36,757 nucleotides of DNA from Rhodospirillales bacterium (GTDB taxonomy: Bacteria; Pseudomonadota; Alphaproteobacteria; Rhodospirillales; 2-12-FULL-67-15): contig SHWG01000005.1 of assembly GCA_009693905.1 (NCBI GenBank), positions 1 to 36,757 on the forward strand, read 5' to 3'. Below are positions 11,883-24,890 of this stretch, in pieces (positions within the stretch are counted from its first letter, which is position 1; each line of letters begins with the position of its first letter). The position numbers were made by a program, and so were the translations under genes. Below the pieces are notes generated by a model. The model was not told the DNA's origin. It ran no database searches and saw nothing but the letters and a program-made list of their open reading frames with translations.

Positions 11883-12475
11883 GCGCCCCCCCCTTCGTTT
11901 TGAGTCCCGAGAACGTCGCGCGGGCGGAGGCGATCGTCGCCAAGTATCCCGATGGCCGCCAGGCGAGCGCGGTTATGCCGCTGTTGGATATTGCTCAGCG
12001 TCAGGGCGGCGGCTGGTTGACGCAAGCGGCGATGGATTACGTCGCCGATTATCTCAAAATGCCGCCGATCCGCGTTTACGAAGTGGCGTCCTTCTACACC
12101 ATGTTCAACCTGAAACCGGTCGGCCGGCACCATGTTCAGGTCTGCACCAATTTGCCGTGCTGGCTGCGCGGCTCGGACGTGGTCGCGGAAACCTGCCGGC
12201 GCGCCCTCGGCATCGGTTTCGGCGAAACCACGGACGACGGCCAGTTCACCTTGAGCGAGGTGGAATGTCTCGGCGCCTGCGTCAACGCCCCAATGATTCA
12301 GATCGGAGACGACTATTACGAGGATCTCGATTCCGTCACGACGCGCGCGGTTCTTTCCGTCCTCAAGCAAGGCGGCAAGCCGAAGGTTGGCTCGCAGATG
12401 GGGAGGCGGAGCTGCGAGCCGAAGGGCGGCCTTACGTCGCTCCGTGAAACCGCACCCATGGCCGGAAAGAAGTGA
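11879..12475 (+). CDS. nuoE: NADH-quinone oxidoreductase subunit E (GTG start)
   Basis: Within ORF 11093..12475; [31 protein letters not shown]...[15 protein letters not shown], 2Fe-2S cysteines; 4-nt overlap with nuoD. Confidence 0.95.
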   Translation: MSAPPFVLSPENVARAEAIVAKYPDGRQASAVMPLLDIAQRQGGGWLTQAAMDYVADYLKMPPIRVYEVASFYTMFNLKPVGRHHVQVCTNLPCWLRGSDVVAETCRRALGIGFGETTDDGQFTLSEVECLGACVNAPMIQIGDDYYEDLDSVTTRAVLSVLKQGGKPKVGSQMGRRSCEPKGGLTSLRETAPMAGKK

Positions 12476-13764
12476 TGTTGCAGGACAAAGATCGCATCTT
12501 CACGAATATCTACGGTTTCGGCGATGCCGGGCTCGCCGGCGCGCGCGCGCGCGGCGACTGGAGCGGGACCCGGGAGATTCTCGCCAAAGGCAGGGCCGAG
12601 ATCGTCGAGGTGATGAAAAAATCCGGCCTGCGCGGGCGCGGCGGAGCCGGGTTCAGCACCGGCATGAAGTGGTCTTTCATGCCCAAGGAAATCGGCGCGC
12701 GGCCGCACTTTTTGGTCATCAACGCCGATGAAGGCGAGCCCGGCACCTGCAAGGATCGGGAAATTCTCCGTCACGACCCTCATAAATTGATCGAAGGCGC
12801 GCTGATCGCTTCCTTCGCCATGGGGGCGCACGTTTGCTATTGCTATGTGCGCGGAGAATTTCTCCGCGAGGCGGAGGCGCTGCAACGGGCCACCGATGAA
12901 GCCCGTGCCGCCGGCCTGATCGGCCCGAATGCTTGCGGCTCGGGATGGGATTTCGAGTTTCATGTCCACCTCGGCGCTGGCGCCTACATTTGCGGCGAGG
13001 AAACGGCGCTGATCGAAAGCCTCGAGGGCAAAAAGGGCCAGCCCCGCCTCAAGCCGCCTTTTCCCGCCAATGTCGGCCTCTATGGCTGCCCGACCACGGT
13101 CAACAACGTGGAAAGCATCGCGGTCGCGCCGGCTATTCTGCGCCGCGGACCCGAGTGGTTCGCCGCGCTCGGCCGGCCCAACAACGTCGGCACCAAGCTC
13201 TTCAACATTTCCGGGCACGTCAATAATCCGTGCACCGTCGAGGAAGAGATGGGGATTACCCTGAAGGATTTGATCGAGACGCATGCGGGCGGCGTTCGCG
13301 GCGGCTGGGATAACTTGCTCGCGGTGATCCCCGGAGGCGCTTCGGTGCCGTTGATCCCGAAATCCATCTGCGACACCGTGCGCATGGATTTCGATTCCCT
13401 GCGCGAGGTCAAATCCGGCCTCGGCACCGCGGCCGTGATGGTCATGGACAAGTCCACCGACGTGATCCGCGCGATTTCGCGCCTGTCGCGCTTCTACAAG
13501 CACGAAAGCTGCGGCCAGTGCACGCCGTGCCGCGAGGGTACCGGCTGGCTTTCCCGGATGATGGAGCGCATGGCGCGCGGCGACGCCGCGCCCGATGAAA
13601 TCAATGTCCTGGAACAAGTCACCCGTCAGGTCGAGGGCACCACCATCTGCGCGCTGGCGGACGCCGCCGCGTGGCCGGTGCAGGGACTGCTCCGCCACTT
13701 CCGGCCTGAACTCGAACGCCGCATCGCCGAGGCCCGGGCCCGCAAGTCCGGCCGCGCGGCATAA
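12472..13764 (+). CDS. nuoF: NADH-quinone oxidoreductase subunit F (GTG 12472 or ATG 12475)
   Basis: [43 protein letters not shown]. Confidence 0.97.
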   Translation: MMLQDKDRIFTNIYGFGDAGLAGARARGDWSGTREILAKGRAEIVEVMKKSGLRGRGGAGFSTGMKWSFMPKEIGARPHFLVINADEGEPGTCKDREILRHDPHKLIEGALIASFAMGAHVCYCYVRGEFLREAEALQRATDEARAAGLIGPNACGSGWDFEFHVHLGAGAYICGEETALIESLEGKKGQPRLKPPFPANVGLYGCPTTVNNVESIAVAPAILRRGPEWFAALGRPNNVGTKLFNISGHVNNPCTVEEEMGITLKDLIETHAGGVRGGWDNLLAVIPGGASVPLIPKSICDTVRMDFDSLREVKSGLGTAAVMVMDKSTDVIRAISRLSRFYKHESCGQCTPCREGTGWLSRMMERMARGDAAPDEINVLEQVTRQVEGTTICALADAAAWPVQGLLRHFRPELERRIAEARARKSGRAA

Positions 13765-13786
13765 GGGGAAGGGAAGGAAAACCGTT

Positions 13787-15856
13787 ATGCCAAAATTGAC
13801 CGTCAACGGTCGCGAGATCGAGGTTCCCGCCGGGCACACCGTTCTTCAGGCGTGCGAGGCCTCGGGCGTCGAAATTCCCCGTTTCTGCTACCACGAACGC
13901 CTGTCCATCGCCGGCAACTGCCGCATGTGCCTGGTGCACCAGGAGAAAGCACCGAAGCCGATCGCGTCGTGCGCGATGCCGGCCGCCGACGGCATGGTCA
14001 TTCGCACCGACACGCCCGAGATCCATAAGGCCCGCCAAGGGGTGATGGAGCTTCTTCTCATCAACCACCCGCTCGATTGCCCGATCTGCGATCAGGCCGG
14101 CGAATGCGACCTCCAGGATCAAGCGATGGGTTACGGCTTCGACCGCGGCCGCTACCGCGAGAACCGCCGGGCGGTCAAGGACAAGGATTGGGGCCCGCTG
14201 ATCAAGACGGTGATGACGCGCTGCATTCATTGCACGCGCTGCATCCGCTTCGCGACCGAGATCGCGGGCGTGCCCGAACTCGGCGCGACCGGCCGGGGCG
14301 AGAACATGGAAGTCGGCATGTACGTCGAGAAGGCGCTCAATTCCGAACTCAGCGGCAATTTGATCGATCTCTGTCCTGTCGGGGCGTTGACCTCGGCGCC
14401 GTACGCCTTCGCCAGCCGCTCGTGGGAACTGCGCACGACGGAATCGGTGGACGTTCTGGACGCGGTCGGCAGCAACATCCGGATCGATTCGCGCGGGCCG
14501 ACGGTGCTTCGCGTCCTGCCGCGCCTCAACGAAGACGTGAACGAGGAATGGATTTCCGACAAGACCCGGTTCGCGTGCGATGGGCTCCGGAGCCGCCGCC
14601 TCGACCAGCCTTGGGTGCGGCGCTCAGGGTCGCTCGAACCCGCGACCTGGCCCGAAGCGTTCGCCGCCGTCGCCGGGCGCCTCAAATCGGCCAAGCCGGA
14701 TCGCGTCGCGGCCATTGCCGGCGATCTTGCCTGCGCCGAATCGATGGTTGCGTTGAAAACGCTGCTCGCCAAGCTCGGCAGCCCGCACCTGGATTGCCGC
14801 CAGGATGGCGCCAAGCTCGATCCCATTTGCCGGGCCGGGTATTTGTTCAACACCACCATCGCCGGAATCGAGCAAGCGGACGCGTGTCTCCTGATTGGCA
14901 CAAACCCGCGCCGCGAAGCGCCGATCGTCAACGCGCGGCTGCGCAAGCGCTCGTTGATGGGTGGTTTTACCGTCGGCTTGATCGGCGAGGCGGCGGATTT
15001 GACTTATCGGGTCGAGCATCTCGGTCCCGGACCTGAGAAACTCAAGGCCATCGCCGCCGGTAAACACCCGTTTTCCAAGACTCTCGCCAAAGCCAAGGCG
15101 CCGATGCTGGTGATCGGCCAAGGCGCGCTGGCGCGGCCCGATGGCGGGGCGGTTCTCGCGCTCGCCCGCGAGATCGCGGAAAGTTGCGGCCTGATCAAGC
15201 CCGAATCGAAGTGGAATGGATTCAACGTCCTGCACACGGCCGCGAGCCGCACAGGCGGGCTCGATCTCGGTTTCGTGCCCGGACCAAAGGGGCGCGATAC
15301 CGCGGCCATCGTCGCCGGCGCGGGCCAGGGCGCGATCGAGGTGCTGTTCCTGCTCGGCGCCGATGAGATCGATACCGGCCGGCTCGGCTCCGCGTTCGTC
15401 GTCTATATCGGCCATCACGGCGACAAGGGCGCGACGCGCGCCGACGTGATCCTGCCCGGCGCCGCCTACACGGAAAAAGACGCGACTTACGTCAACACCG
15501 AAGGCCGCGTCCAGCGCACCCGCCGCGCCGTCTTCCCCCCCGGAGAGGCGCGCGAGGACTGGGCCATCGTTCGCGCCCTGGCGGAGTCCTGCGGCGTGCA
15601 GCTGCCGTTCGACCGCCTCGCCGACGTGCGCGCCCAGCTGGCCGCGGCCAATCCCGTCTTCGCCACGCTCGATACCGTACTGCCAGCGCCGTGGGGCGCG
15701 TTCGGCACGCCGGGCGAGGTTGCCGCCGCGCCGTTTCGTTCCCCGATCCGCGATTTCTACCGCACCGATGCCATCAGCCGGGCCTCGCCGACCATGGACG
15801 AATGCGCGGCGGCGTTTTCCGGCAGTCCCCCGGGCCTGACGGGAACCCATGGTTGA
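13787..15856 (+). CDS. nuoG: NADH-quinone oxidoreductase subunit G
   Basis: Internal Met of ORF 13595..15856; N-terminal ferredoxin domain ([19 protein letters not shown]), [60 protein letters not shown]. Confidence 0.96.
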   Translation: MPKLTVNGREIEVPAGHTVLQACEASGVEIPRFCYHERLSIAGNCRMCLVHQEKAPKPIASCAMPAADGMVIRTDTPEIHKARQGVMELLLINHPLDCPICDQAGECDLQDQAMGYGFDRGRYRENRRAVKDKDWGPLIKTVMTRCIHCTRCIRFATEIAGVPELGATGRGENMEVGMYVEKALNSELSGNLIDLCPVGALTSAPYAFASRSWELRTTESVDVLDAVGSNIRIDSRGPTVLRVLPRLNEDVNEEWISDKTRFACDGLRSRRLDQPWVRRSGSLEPATWPEAFAAVAGRLKSAKPDRVAAIAGDLACAESMVALKTLLAKLGSPHLDCRQDGAKLDPICRAGYLFNTTIAGIEQADACLLIGTNPRREAPIVNARLRKRSLMGGFTVGLIGEAADLTYRVEHLGPGPEKLKAIAAGKHPFSKTLAKAKAPMLVIGQGALARPDGGAVLALAREIAESCGLIKPESKWNGFNVLHTAASRTGGLDLGFVPGPKGRDTAAIVAGAGQGAIEVLFLLGADEIDTGRLGSAFVVYIGHHGDKGATRADVILPGAAYTEKDATYVNTEGRVQRTRRAVFPPGEAREDWAIVRALAESCGVQLPFDRLADVRAQLAAANPVFATLDTVLPAPWGAFGTPGEVAAAPFRSPIRDFYRTDAISRASPTMDECAAAFSGSPPGLTGTHG

Positions 15857-16892
15857 GACCTTTCCCGCAATCTGGAACGCCTATCTCTGGCCGCTCCTTT
15901 GGATCGCGATCAAGATCGTTGGGATTGTGGTGCCGCTGTTGCTCGCGGTCGCTTATCTGACCTACGCCGAGCGCAAGGTGATCGGGGCGATCCAGCTCCG
16001 GCGCGGTCCCAACGTGGTCGGCCCCTTCGGCCTGCTCCAGCCGCTCGCCGATGGGCTCAAGCTGTTCGTCAAGGAAACCGTGTTCCCGACCGGCGCCAAC
16101 CGGGGCGTGTTTCTTCTCGCGCCGTGCGTCACCTTCGTCCTTGCGCTCGCCGCCTGGGCGGTGATCCCGTTCGGCGAGGGGCTGGTGTTGGCCGACATCA
16201 ACGTCGGCATTCTTTACCTGTTCGCCATTTCCTCGCTCGGCGTTTACGGCATCCTGATGGCGGGCTGGGCCAGCAACTCGCGCTACGCTTTTCTCGGCGC
16301 GCTCCGCTCCGCGGCGCAAATGGTGTCCTACGAGGTTTCGATCGGATTCGTCATCATCACCGTTCTCTTGTGCGTCGGCTCGCTCAATCTTACCGACATC
16401 GTCATGGCGCAGAAGGGACGGTTCGGGATGTTGAACTGGTTCTGGCTGCCGCTGCTGCCGATGGCGGCGATCTTCTTTATTTCGGCCTTGGCCGAGACCA
16501 ATCGGCACCCGTTCGACTTGCCCGAAGCCGAGGCCGAACTGGTCGCGGGCTACAACGTCGAATATTCGGCGATGACGTTCGCGCTCTTCTTCCTCGGCGA
16601 ATACGCCAACATGATTCTGATGTCGGGGATGACCGCGGTTCTGTTCCTGGGCGGATGGCTGCCGCCGTTCGAGGTCGCTCCGTTCACCTGGGTCCCGGGG
16701 CCGGTCTGGTTCGCCCTCAAGATCGCGGCGGTCCTGTTCGTGTTCATCTGGGTGCGCGCGGCATTCCCGCGCTATCGCTACGACCAGTTGATGCGGCTCG
16801 GCTGGAAGGTGTTTCTGCCCGCTTCGCTCGCCGCGGTCGTGGTGGTTTCGGGCGTGTTGGTCGCGTTCGGCGCCGCGCCGGGCATGAGATAG
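15849..16892 (+). CDS. nuoH: NADH-quinone oxidoreductase subunit H
   Basis: [63 protein letters not shown]. Confidence 0.98.
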   Translation: MVETFPAIWNAYLWPLLWIAIKIVGIVVPLLLAVAYLTYAERKVIGAIQLRRGPNVVGPFGLLQPLADGLKLFVKETVFPTGANRGVFLLAPCVTFVLALAAWAVIPFGEGLVLADINVGILYLFAISSLGVYGILMAGWASNSRYAFLGALRSAAQMVSYEVSIGFVIITVLLCVGSLNLTDIVMAQKGRFGMLNWFWLPLLPMAAIFFISALAETNRHPFDLPEAEAELVAGYNVEYSAMTFALFFLGEYANMILMSGMTAVLFLGGWLPPFEVAPFTWVPGPVWFALKIAAVLFVFIWVRAAFPRYRYDQLMRLGWKVFLPASLAAVVVVSGVLVAFGAAPGMR

Positions 16893-16907
16893 GCCGGGGA
16901 GAACGAC

Positions 16908-17396
16908 ATGGGATTTTTTGAACGAGCCGTCCGCACGGTTCTGTTGAGCGAGCTGCTCTCGGGGCTTGCGCTCACCTTCTCGTACATGTTCCGGCCCAAG
17001 GTGACGATCAACTACCCTTACGAAAAAGGCCCGCTCAGCCCGCGCTTTCGCGGCGAGCACGTGCTCCGCCGTTATCCGTCCGGCGAGGAGCGCTGCATCG
17101 CCTGCAAGTTGTGCGAGGCGATCTGCCCCGCCCAGGCGATCACCATCGAGGCCGAACCGCGCGCCGACGGAAGCCGGCGCACGACTCGCTACGACATCGA
17201 CATGACCAAATGCATCTACTGTGGCCTGTGCGAAGAGTCTTGCCCGGTGGACGCCATCGTCGAAGGGCCGAATTTCGAATTCGCGACCGAAACCCGCGAA
17301 GAATTGATGTACGACAAGGCCAAGTTGCTCGCCAACGGCGATCGTTGGGAGACCGAGATCGCCGAGCGGCTGCGCGCCGACGCGCCGTATCGTTGA
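16908..17396 (+). CDS. nuoI: NADH-quinone oxidoreductase subunit I (2x4Fe-4S)
   Basis: [16 protein letters not shown] and [16 protein letters not shown] motifs. Confidence 0.98.
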   Translation: MGFFERAVRTVLLSELLSGLALTFSYMFRPKVTINYPYEKGPLSPRFRGEHVLRRYPSGEERCIACKLCEAICPAQAITIEAEPRADGSRRTTRYDIDMTKCIYCGLCEESCPVDAIVEGPNFEFATETREELMYDKAKLLANGDRWETEIAERLRADAPYR

Positions 17397-17412
17397 GGAA
17401 GAGCGCGCCCCC

Positions 17413-18015
17413 ATGATCCAGGCTTTGGCCTTTTACATGTTCGCTTTGACCGCCGTGCTCTCGGCGCTACTGGTCGTATCGGTGCGCAACCCGGTTCATT
17501 CGGTCTTGTTTCTGATTCTCGCGTTTTTCAACGCCGCCGGCCTGTTCGTGCTCGCCGGCGCCGAATTCCTGGCGATGATCCTGGTCGTGGTCTATGTCGG
17601 CGCGGTCGCGGTGCTGTTCATGTTCGTGGTTATGATGCTGGACATCGACTTCGTCGTTCTGCGCCAGGGGTTCATGAATTACCTGCCGCTCGGCGCGCTG
17701 GTCGGAATCGTGATGCTGGTCGAACTCGCGGTCGTGCTCGCGGGGTGGCGCGCCGCGCCCTACGCGCGGTTTCCGGCGGCGCCGACACCGGGCGATATCA
17801 ACAACACCCAGGCGATCGGGGAGGTTCTTTACACCCACTACGCCTACCTGTTCCAGGCGGCGGGCATGATTCTCCTGGTGGCGATGGTGGGCGCGATCGT
17901 GCTCACGCACCGGGAGCGCACAGGCGTACGCCGCCAGGATATAGCCGAACAGATCGCGCGGCGGCCCGCGGACACGGTCGAACTCAAGAAAGTCGAGTCG
18001 GGGAAGGGGATCTAG
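17413..18015 (+). CDS. nuoJ: NADH-quinone oxidoreductase subunit J
   Basis: [51 protein letters not shown]. Confidence 0.97.
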   Translation: MIQALAFYMFALTAVLSALLVVSVRNPVHSVLFLILAFFNAAGLFVLAGAEFLAMILVVVYVGAVAVLFMFVVMMLDIDFVVLRQGFMNYLPLGALVGIVMLVELAVVLAGWRAAPYARFPAAPTPGDINNTQAIGEVLYTHYAYLFQAAGMILLVAMVGAIVLTHRERTGVRRQDIAEQIARRPADTVELKKVESGKGI

Positions 18016-18019
18016 AGCG

Positions 18020-18331
18020 ATGCTCGAAGTCGGCCTTGCCCACTATCTCACGGTCGGCGCGATTCTCTTCGCGACCGGGATCTTCGGCATTTTCCTCAAC
18101 CGCAAGAACGTGATCGTGATTCTGATGTCGGTCGAACTGATGCTGCTTGCGGTCAACATCAATCTGGTCGCGTTCTCGGCCGCGCTCGGCGATCTCACCG
18201 GCCAGGTGTTCGCCATGCTGGTCTTGACCGTCGCCGCGGCCGAGGCCGCCATCGGACTTGCCATCCTGGTCGCGTTCTTCCGCAATCGCGGCTCGATCGC
18301 GGTCGAAGACATCAACATGATGAAGGGGTAG
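18020..18331 (+). CDS. nuoK: NADH-quinone oxidoreductase subunit K
   Basis: [31 protein letters not shown]...[32 protein letters not shown]. Confidence 0.97.
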   Translation: MLEVGLAHYLTVGAILFATGIFGIFLNRKNVIVILMSVELMLLAVNINLVAFSAALGDLTGQVFAMLVLTVAAAEAAIGLAILVAFFRNRGSIAVEDINMMKG

Positions 18332-18338
18332 GGCGGGC

Positions 18339-20297
18339 ATGTACGCGGCCACGATCTTCCTGCCCCTGCTCGGCGCCATTCTCGCCGGCGTGCTCGCATT
18401 CGCGCCGGCCGGAACCAGGGAAGCAAAACACCGCATCGACCGTTACGCGCAATGGGCGAGTTGCGGCGGGCTCGTCCTCGCCGCGCTCCTCTCGATGCTG
18501 GTCTTCAAGGACGTGGTGTTGGACAGCCAACCGCGCACCGTCGAGCTGTTCACTTGGATCGATTCCGGGGCGCTGGAAATCTCCTGGGCGTTGAAATTCG
18601 ACGCACTCACCGCGGTGATGGTCCTGATGGTGTGCAACGTCTCCGCCCTGATCCACATCTATTCGGTCGGCTACATGGCCCACGATACGGCGGTGCCGCG
18701 ATTCATGTCTTATCTCAGTCTGTTCACCTTTTTTATGCTCATGCTGGTGACGGCCGACAACCTGGTGCAATTATTCTTCGGTTGGGAAGGGGTCGGGCTT
18801 GCGTCTTACCTTTTGATCGGGTTCTGGTACGACCGCCCCTCGGCGAACGCCGCCGCGATCAAGGCATTCGTCGTCAACCGGGTCGGCGATTTCGGATTCG
18901 CGCTCGGCATTTTCGTCGTCTTCGTCCTGTTCCAGTCGGTGAATTTCGACGTCATTTTTGCCACCGCGCCGGCCAAGACCGCGGCCACGATCCGGATTTT
19001 CGGCGGCGAGTTCCACGCGCTGACGGTCGCGTGCCTGTTGTTGTTCGTCGGCGCGATGGGAAAATCGGCCCAGCTCGGCCTGCATACATGGCTGCCCGAC
19101 GCGATGGAAGGACCGACGCCGGTCTCCGCCCTGATCCACGCCGCGACCATGGTCACCGCCGGGGTGTTCATGGTCGCCCGGCTTTCGCCGCTGTTCGAGC
19201 TTTCCGAAACCGCGCTGATCGTGGTCACGGTGGTCGGGGCCTCGACCGCGATCTTCGCCGCCACGGTCGCTTGCGTGCAAAACGACATCAAACGGGTGAT
19301 CGCCTATTCGACCTGCAGCCAGCTCGGCTACATGTTCTTTGCTTGCGGCGTGTCGGCCTACGCCGCCGGCATCTTCCATCTGCTGACCCATGCGTTCTTC
19401 AAGGCGCTGCTGTTCCTCGGCGCCGGTTCGGTGATTCACGCCATGTCGGACGAGCAGGACATGCGCCGCATGGGCGGCATCTGGAAGATGGTGCCGGTGA
19501 CCTACGGCTTGATGTGGATCGGCTCGTTGGCGTTGGCCGGGATTCCGCCGTTCGCCGGGTTCTATTCCAAGGACATCATCATCGAGGCGGCCTATGCCGC
19601 GGCTTCGCCCGCGGGCAAGTTCGCGTTCGCGATGGGCATCGCCGCGGCGTTTCTGACCGCGTTCTATTCCTGGCGCCTGCTGTTCATGACCTTCCACGGC
19701 GCCCCGCGCGCCGACGAAAAGGTCATGGCCCACGTCCATGAATCTCCGCTGGTGATGATCGCGCCGCTGCTCGGGCTCGCCGCCGGCGCGGCGTTCGCCG
19801 GCTTGATCGCCTACGACGCCATCGTCGGCGAAAATATGGCTGCGTTTTGGGGCGAAACCCTCAAGGTTTTGGCCGCCCACGACGCGCTGGCCAAGGCGCA
19901 CGACGTTCCGACCTGGGTCAAGCTTGCGGCGCCGGCCGTCGCCGGCTCAGGCATCGTGCTCGCCTGCGTCCTTTATCTGTTGGCGCCGTCGTGGCCGGCG
20001 GCGCTGGCCGAACGCTACCGGCGCCTGTATCTCTTCTTGCTCAACAAATGGTATTTCGACGAGCTTTACGACCGTCTGTTCGTCCGTCCCGCCCTGGCTC
20101 TCGGCCGCAACCTATGGAAGACGGGCGACGGCACGTTGATCGACGGGCTCGGCCCCGACGGCCTCTCCCGGGCCGTTCTCGACACCGCGCGGCGGGTGGC
20201 GGCGCTCCAGACCGGATATCTCTATCACTACGCGTTCGCCATGCTGATCGGCGTCGTCGGGCTGATCACCTGGTACGTCGTGCGACAGGTGGGATAG
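18339..20297 (+). CDS. nuoL: NADH-quinone oxidoreductase subunit L
   Basis: 652 aa; [54 protein letters not shown]. Confidence 0.98.
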   Translation: MYAATIFLPLLGAILAGVLAFAPAGTREAKHRIDRYAQWASCGGLVLAALLSMLVFKDVVLDSQPRTVELFTWIDSGALEISWALKFDALTAVMVLMVCNVSALIHIYSVGYMAHDTAVPRFMSYLSLFTFFMLMLVTADNLVQLFFGWEGVGLASYLLIGFWYDRPSANAAAIKAFVVNRVGDFGFALGIFVVFVLFQSVNFDVIFATAPAKTAATIRIFGGEFHALTVACLLLFVGAMGKSAQLGLHTWLPDAMEGPTPVSALIHAATMVTAGVFMVARLSPLFELSETALIVVTVVGASTAIFAATVACVQNDIKRVIAYSTCSQLGYMFFACGVSAYAAGIFHLLTHAFFKALLFLGAGSVIHAMSDEQDMRRMGGIWKMVPVTYGLMWIGSLALAGIPPFAGFYSKDIIIEAAYAAASPAGKFAFAMGIAAAFLTAFYSWRLLFMTFHGAPRADEKVMAHVHESPLVMIAPLLGLAAGAAFAGLIAYDAIVGENMAAFWGETLKVLAAHDALAKAHDVPTWVKLAAPAVAGSGIVLACVLYLLAPSWPAALAERYRRLYLFLLNKWYFDELYDRLFVRPALALGRNLWKTGDGTLIDGLGPDGLSRAVLDTARRVAALQTGYLYHYAFAMLIGVVGLITWYVVRQVG

Positions 20298-20304
20298 GGC
20301 CCCG

Positions 20305-21846
20305 ATGGTCGATCTTCCCATTCTCTCGCTGTTGCTCGTTCTGCCGCTGGTCGGGGCGGGATTCATCCTGTTCATCCGCGGCGAGACCGAGATTGTCAAC
20401 ACCAACGTCCGCAGCGTCGCGCTCTGGACTAGCGGGATCGAGTTCCTGTTTTCGCTCTTTCTATGGTTCGGCTTCGACACCGACAGCGCCGGGTTCCAAT
20501 TCACCGAGAGGGCCGAATGGATGCCCGGTTTGGATATCGCCTATCACGTCGGGGTGGACGGCATTTCGGTCCTGTTCGTGCTGCTGACGACGCTGTTGAC
20601 CCCGATCTGCGTGCTCGCGAGTTGGGATTCGATCCGCGACCGCGTGCGCGAATACATGATCGCCTTCCTGGTCATGGAAACCATGATGATCGGGATGTTC
20701 GCGGCGCTCGACCTGTTTCTGTTCTACGTTTTCTTCGAGTCCGTGCTAATCCCGATGTTCCTGATCATCGGCGTCTGGGGCGGGCCGAAGCGCGTGTACG
20801 CGGCCTTCAAGTTCTTCCTCTACACCCTGACGGGGTCGGTGCTGATGCTGGTGGCGCTGCTCGCCATCTACATCGACGCGGGCACGGCGGATATCCCGCG
20901 CCTGCTCGCGCACCGCTTGCCGGTGGCGTGGCAGCCGTGGCTCTGGCTCGCTTTCTTCGCCTCGTTCGCGGTCAAGGTGCCGATGTGGCCGGTCCACACA
21001 TGGTTGCCCGATGCCCACGTCGAAGCTCCGACCGCGGGTTCGGTGATTCTGGCCGGCGTGCTCCTGAAGTTCGGCGGCTACGGATTCTTGCGCTTTTCGC
21101 TGCCGATGCTGCCGGCGGCGAGCGAAACGTTCGCGCCGCTGATCTTCGCCTTGAGCGTGATCGCCGTCATCTATACTTCGCTGGTCGCGTTGGCCCAGGA
21201 AGACATGAAAAAGCTGATCGCCTATTCCTCGGTCGCGCACATGGGATTTGTCACCGCCGGAACCTTCAGTTTCACCCTCCAAGGGATCGAGGGCGCGATC
21301 TTCCAGATGCTAAGCCACGGGATCGTCTCCGCGGCCCTGTTCCTGATCGTCGGCGTCGTCTACGACCGGATGCATTCGCGCGACATCGAAACCTACGGCG
21401 GCTTGGTCCACCGGATGCCGGCCTATGCGTTGACGTTCATGATTTTCATGCTCGCGTCGGTCGGGTTGCCCGGCACCAGCGGGTTCATCGGCGAAATCCT
21501 GGTGCTGATCGGGTTGTTCCAGGTCAACGCCTGGGTCGCGGCGTTCACCGCGACCGGCGTGATCCTGGGCGCGGTCTACATGTTTTATCTTTACCGTCGC
21601 GTGATCTTCGGCCGCCTGACCAAAGAGGCGCTCGGCCGCATCGGCGATCTGAACGCGCGCGAAATCGCGGTGTTCGCGCCGCTGATCGTGCTGGTGTTCT
21701 GGATGGGCGTGTACCCGGCTCCGTTCCTCAAAATCATGCATGCTTCCTCCGCCAACCTGGTGCGCCAGGTGGACGAGGGCCGGCGGATGGCGAACGCGCC
21801 GGGGGCTCCGGCCGTATCCTTGCCGGTCTTGGCACGGGCGCAGTAG
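20305..21846 (+). CDS. nuoM: NADH-quinone oxidoreductase subunit M
   Basis: [53 protein letters not shown]. Confidence 0.98.
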   Translation: MVDLPILSLLLVLPLVGAGFILFIRGETEIVNTNVRSVALWTSGIEFLFSLFLWFGFDTDSAGFQFTERAEWMPGLDIAYHVGVDGISVLFVLLTTLLTPICVLASWDSIRDRVREYMIAFLVMETMMIGMFAALDLFLFYVFFESVLIPMFLIIGVWGGPKRVYAAFKFFLYTLTGSVLMLVALLAIYIDAGTADIPRLLAHRLPVAWQPWLWLAFFASFAVKVPMWPVHTWLPDAHVEAPTAGSVILAGVLLKFGGYGFLRFSLPMLPAASETFAPLIFALSVIAVIYTSLVALAQEDMKKLIAYSSVAHMGFVTAGTFSFTLQGIEGAIFQMLSHGIVSAALFLIVGVVYDRMHSRDIETYGGLVHRMPAYALTFMIFMLASVGLPGTSGFIGEILVLIGLFQVNAWVAAFTATGVILGAVYMFYLYRRVIFGRLTKEALGRIGDLNAREIAVFAPLIVLVFWMGVYPAPFLKIMHASSANLVRQVDEGRRMANAPGAPAVSLPVLARAQ

Positions 21847-21856
21847 GGGAGAACCG

Positions 21857-23335
21857 ATGCCGCTTGGCAACCTGCCTTATCTGACCCCCGCGCTGCCGGA
21901 GATCCTGCTCGCGCTCGGCGGGCTTGCGCTCCTGATGTACGGCGTTTTCCAAAAGGCCGGGGACAGCGCGGCTGAGGTTTTGGCCGCGCGCCGCACCGGT
22001 TGGGCGGCGATCGCGACCCTTCTCGTCGTTTTGGTCGTGGTCGTCGCGCTCGGCAAAGATCGCGCGCTCACTTTTGGCGGGCTGTTTGTCATCGACGAGT
22101 TCACCCGCTTCACCAAGGTCCTGGTGCTGGCCGGCGCGGCCACGGCGCTGCTTATGTCCGGCGACTTCCTCGCCCGCCACGGCGCGGGTCGATTCGAGTA
22201 CCCCGTCCTGCTCGTCTTCGCGGTCACGGGCATGATGATGATGCTGTCGGCCAACGATTTGATGTCGCTCTACGTCGGCCTCGAAATGCAGAGCCTTCCG
22301 CTCTACGTCATGGCCACGTTCCAGCGCGACGATTCGCGCGCGACCGAGGCCGGACTCAAGTATTTCGTCCTCGGCGCGCTCGCCTCGGGCATGCTGCTCT
22401 ACGGCAGCTCCCTGGTTTACGGCTTCGCCGGCAGCACCGACTTCGAGGCGCTGGCCGAACTGTTCCGCCACCTCGGCGGCGAGGCGCCGCAGATCGGCGT
22501 CGTCTTCGGCATGGTGTTCATCCTGGCCGGGCTCGCGTTCAAGATTTCGGCGGTTCCGTTCCACATGTGGGCGCCGGACGTCTACGAGGGAGCGCCGACG
22601 CCGGTCACCGCCTTTTTCTCGGTCGCGCCCAAGATCGCCGCGCTCGGCCTTTTCGTTCGCCTGATGATGGGCCCCTTCGGCGAGATCGCCCCTCATTGGC
22701 AGCAGGTCGTGGCGCTGATCGCCGTCGCCTCGATGGTGGTCGGCGCGTTCGGCGCCATCAATCAGAACAACATCAAGCGCCTGATGGCCTACAGCTCCAT
22801 CGGCCACGTCGGCTACGCCCTGGTTGGCCTCGCGGTCGCCGATGCGAACGGTATCCGCGGCATGCTGGTCTATCTCGCTATTTATCTGGTGATGAACCTC
22901 GGGACTTTCGCCTGCATCCTCGCCATGCGCCGGGGCGGGCGGAACGTGGAATCGATCTCCGATCTTGCCGGGGTCGCGCGCACCCATCCGCTATTCGCCG
23001 CCGCGCTCGGGCTGCTGATGTTCTCGATGGCGGGAATCCCGCCGCTCGCCGGATTTTTCGGTAAGCTCTACGTCTTTCTCGCCGCGGTCGAAGCGAAGAT
23101 GTTCGTTCTCGCGGCGGTCGGTCTTCTCACCAGCGTGATCGCCGCCTTCTATTACATCCGCATCATCCGCGTCGCTTATTTCGACGAGCCGGGAGAGGCC
23201 CTCGACCGGACCCTGAACCCCGAAGTGACTTGGGTCATTTGGGCGACGAGCGCGATCGTCGTGTTGTTCTTTCTCGGCCCCGGGCCGGTGCTCAAGGCGG
23301 CGGCCGCGGCGGCCAAGGCTCTGCTCGCGGGATGA
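21857..23335 (+). CDS. nuoN: NADH-quinone oxidoreductase subunit N
   Basis: Internal Met of ORF 21740..23335; FHMWAPDVYEGAPTPVTAFFSVAPKIA, NIKRLMAYSSIGHVGYALVGL. Confidence 0.96.
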   Translation: MPLGNLPYLTPALPEILLALGGLALLMYGVFQKAGDSAAEVLAARRTGWAAIATLLVVLVVVVALGKDRALTFGGLFVIDEFTRFTKVLVLAGAATALLMSGDFLARHGAGRFEYPVLLVFAVTGMMMMLSANDLMSLYVGLEMQSLPLYVMATFQRDDSRATEAGLKYFVLGALASGMLLYGSSLVYGFAGSTDFEALAELFRHLGGEAPQIGVVFGMVFILAGLAFKISAVPFHMWAPDVYEGAPTPVTAFFSVAPKIAALGLFVRLMMGPFGEIAPHWQQVVALIAVASMVVGAFGAINQNNIKRLMAYSSIGHVGYALVGLAVADANGIRGMLVYLAIYLVMNLGTFACILAMRRGGRNVESISDLAGVARTHPLFAAALGLLMFSMAGIPPLAGFFGKLYVFLAAVEAKMFVLAAVGLLTSVIAAFYYIRIIRVAYFDEPGEALDRTLNPEVTWVIWATSAIVVLFFLGPGPVLKAAAAAAKALLAG

Positions 23336-24111
23336 CCGCCGTTCCCCGTTTACCCGCCGGATTTACCCTCGTCGCCCTGACCTCGACCGAAAGCACGAAC
23401 GAGGAAGCGAAGCGCCGCGCCGCGATTCCCGAGGGTGCCCCCGACGGCCTCATGGTCTGGGCGCTCGAACAAAAGGCCGGCAAGGGGCGGCGCGGGCGCG
23501 CGTGGATTTCGCCGCCCGGGAACCTCTACAGCTCGATCCTGCTCCGGCCCGGCCGATCGCTTGCCGAGATCGCCGGCCTCGGATTCGCCGCCGCGCTGGC
23601 GATCAGGGATTCGCTCGTCGCTTGGGGCGCGCGGGATGTCGCGCTCAAATGGCCGAACGACGTTCTCGTCGGCGGCGACAAGATCGCCGGCGTGCTGCTC
23701 GAATCCTCCGCCGACGGGAGCGGAAAAATTCCCGAGTGGGTGGTGGTGGGGGCCGGGATCAATCTCGCGAGCCATCCCGAGGGAATGGAATTTCCCGCCA
23801 CCTCCCTGGCCGCCGAGGGTTGCTCCGCGCCCCAGCCGGCCCAGGCGCTCGAAACCTACGCCGCCGCCTTCGCCCGCTGGCGGGCCCGCTGGCTTGACGG
23901 GGGGCTTGCGGCCGTGCTGGAACCATACCGGCGCCACTTGAAAGGCGTCGGCGGGCCGGTCACGGTCCGAATCGAGGGCGGGATGGTGCGCGGCGTTTTT
24001 GCCGCCCTCGATGACGACGGCGCGCTGTCGCTCCGCTTGGCCCACGGTCCGATCCGTCGCATTTCCGCCGGGGACGTGTTCTTCGCCCGCGGCGATAGGG
24101 AGTTTCGATGA
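23332..24111 (+). CDS. birA: Biotin--[acetyl-CoA-carboxylase] ligase, lacking an N-terminal HTH domain
   Basis: Internal Met in ORF 23230..24111; STESTNEEAKRRA, KAGKGRRGRAWISPPGNLYSSILLRP, LKWPNDVLVGGDKIAGVLLE. Confidence 0.93.
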   Translation: MTAVPRLPAGFTLVALTSTESTNEEAKRRAAIPEGAPDGLMVWALEQKAGKGRRGRAWISPPGNLYSSILLRPGRSLAEIAGLGFAAALAIRDSLVAWGARDVALKWPNDVLVGGDKIAGVLLESSADGSGKIPEWVVVGAGINLASHPEGMEFPATSLAAEGCSAPQPAQALETYAAAFARWRARWLDGGLAAVLEPYRRHLKGVGGPVTVRIEGGMVRGVFAALDDDGALSLRLAHGPIRRISAGDVFFARGDREFR

Positions 24112-24890
24112 TTCTCGCCATCGACTGCGGCAACACCAACACCGTTTTTGCCGTGTTCGGCGACACCGGCGAACGGCGCGGCGACTGGCGCTCCGCCACC
24201 GATCCCAACCGCACCGCCGACGAATTCGGGCTGTGGCTGATGCAGTTGATGCGGTTGGCCGGAATCGAACCCGCCGAGATCCGGGGGGCCATCGTCGCAA
24301 GCGTGGTCCCGGCGGCGCTGTTCGGCCTCAAGACCCTGTGCCGCAAGTATTTCAATTGCGATGCCATGATCGTTGGCGAGGCCGGAGTCGATCTCGGCAT
24401 CAAGAATCTGGTGGATCATCCCGAGGAAGTCGGCGCCGACCGTCTGGTCAACGCGGTGGCGGCGCGGGAAACCTATCGAGGGCCGGTGATCGTGGTCGAT
24501 TTCGGCACCGCCACCACTTTCGACGTGATCGACGGCGACGGCAACTACCGCGGCGGCGTGATCGCGCCCGGCGTGAATCTTTCCGCCGAGGCGCTGCACA
24601 TGGCCGCGGCCAAGCTCCCGCGCGTCGCCATCGACCGACCCGATCGCGTGATCGGCACCGGCACCGTCACGGCGATGAAGTCGGGCCTCTACTGGGGTTA
24701 TGTCGCGATGATCGAGGGCTTGGTCGAGCGCATCAAAAAAGAATTCGGCGCGGACATGAATGTGATCGCGACCGGCGGATTGGCGCCCCTGTTCGCCGAC
24801 GCGACCGCCTGCATCAAGGGCGCGGACCTCGATCTGACCCTGCGCGGGCTCTATTCCGTCTATAGGCTTAACGCGAAGAAGAACCGATGA
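24108..24890 (+). CDS. coaX: Type III pantothenate kinase
   Basis: MILAIDCGNTNTVFAVF, GADRLVNAVAARETYRGPVIVVDFGTATTFDVID, RGGVIAPGVNLSAEALH. Confidence 0.96.
   Translation: MILAIDCGNTNTVFAVFGDTGERRGDWRSATDPNRTADEFGLWLMQLMRLAGIEPAEIRGAIVASVVPAALFGLKTLCRKYFNCDAMIVGEAGVDLGIKNLVDHPEEVGADRLVNAVAARETYRGPVIVVDFGTATTFDVIDGDGNYRGGVIAPGVNLSAEALHMAAAKLPRVAIDRPDRVIGTGTVTAMKSGLYWGYVAMIEGLVERIKKEFGADMNVIATGGLAPLFADATACIKGADLDLTLRGLYSVYRLNAKKNR

Noticed and set aside
15774-17414. 546-aa minus-strand ORF across nuoH/nuoI, and similar long antisense ORFs (1470-2801, 6301-8049, 12316-13839, 18771-19901, 21734-22987, 24860-26554, 28941-30539)
   Set aside because: All lie opposite well-identified plus-strand genes and have Arg/Gly/Asp/His-rich compositions typical of codon-bias shadow ORFs.
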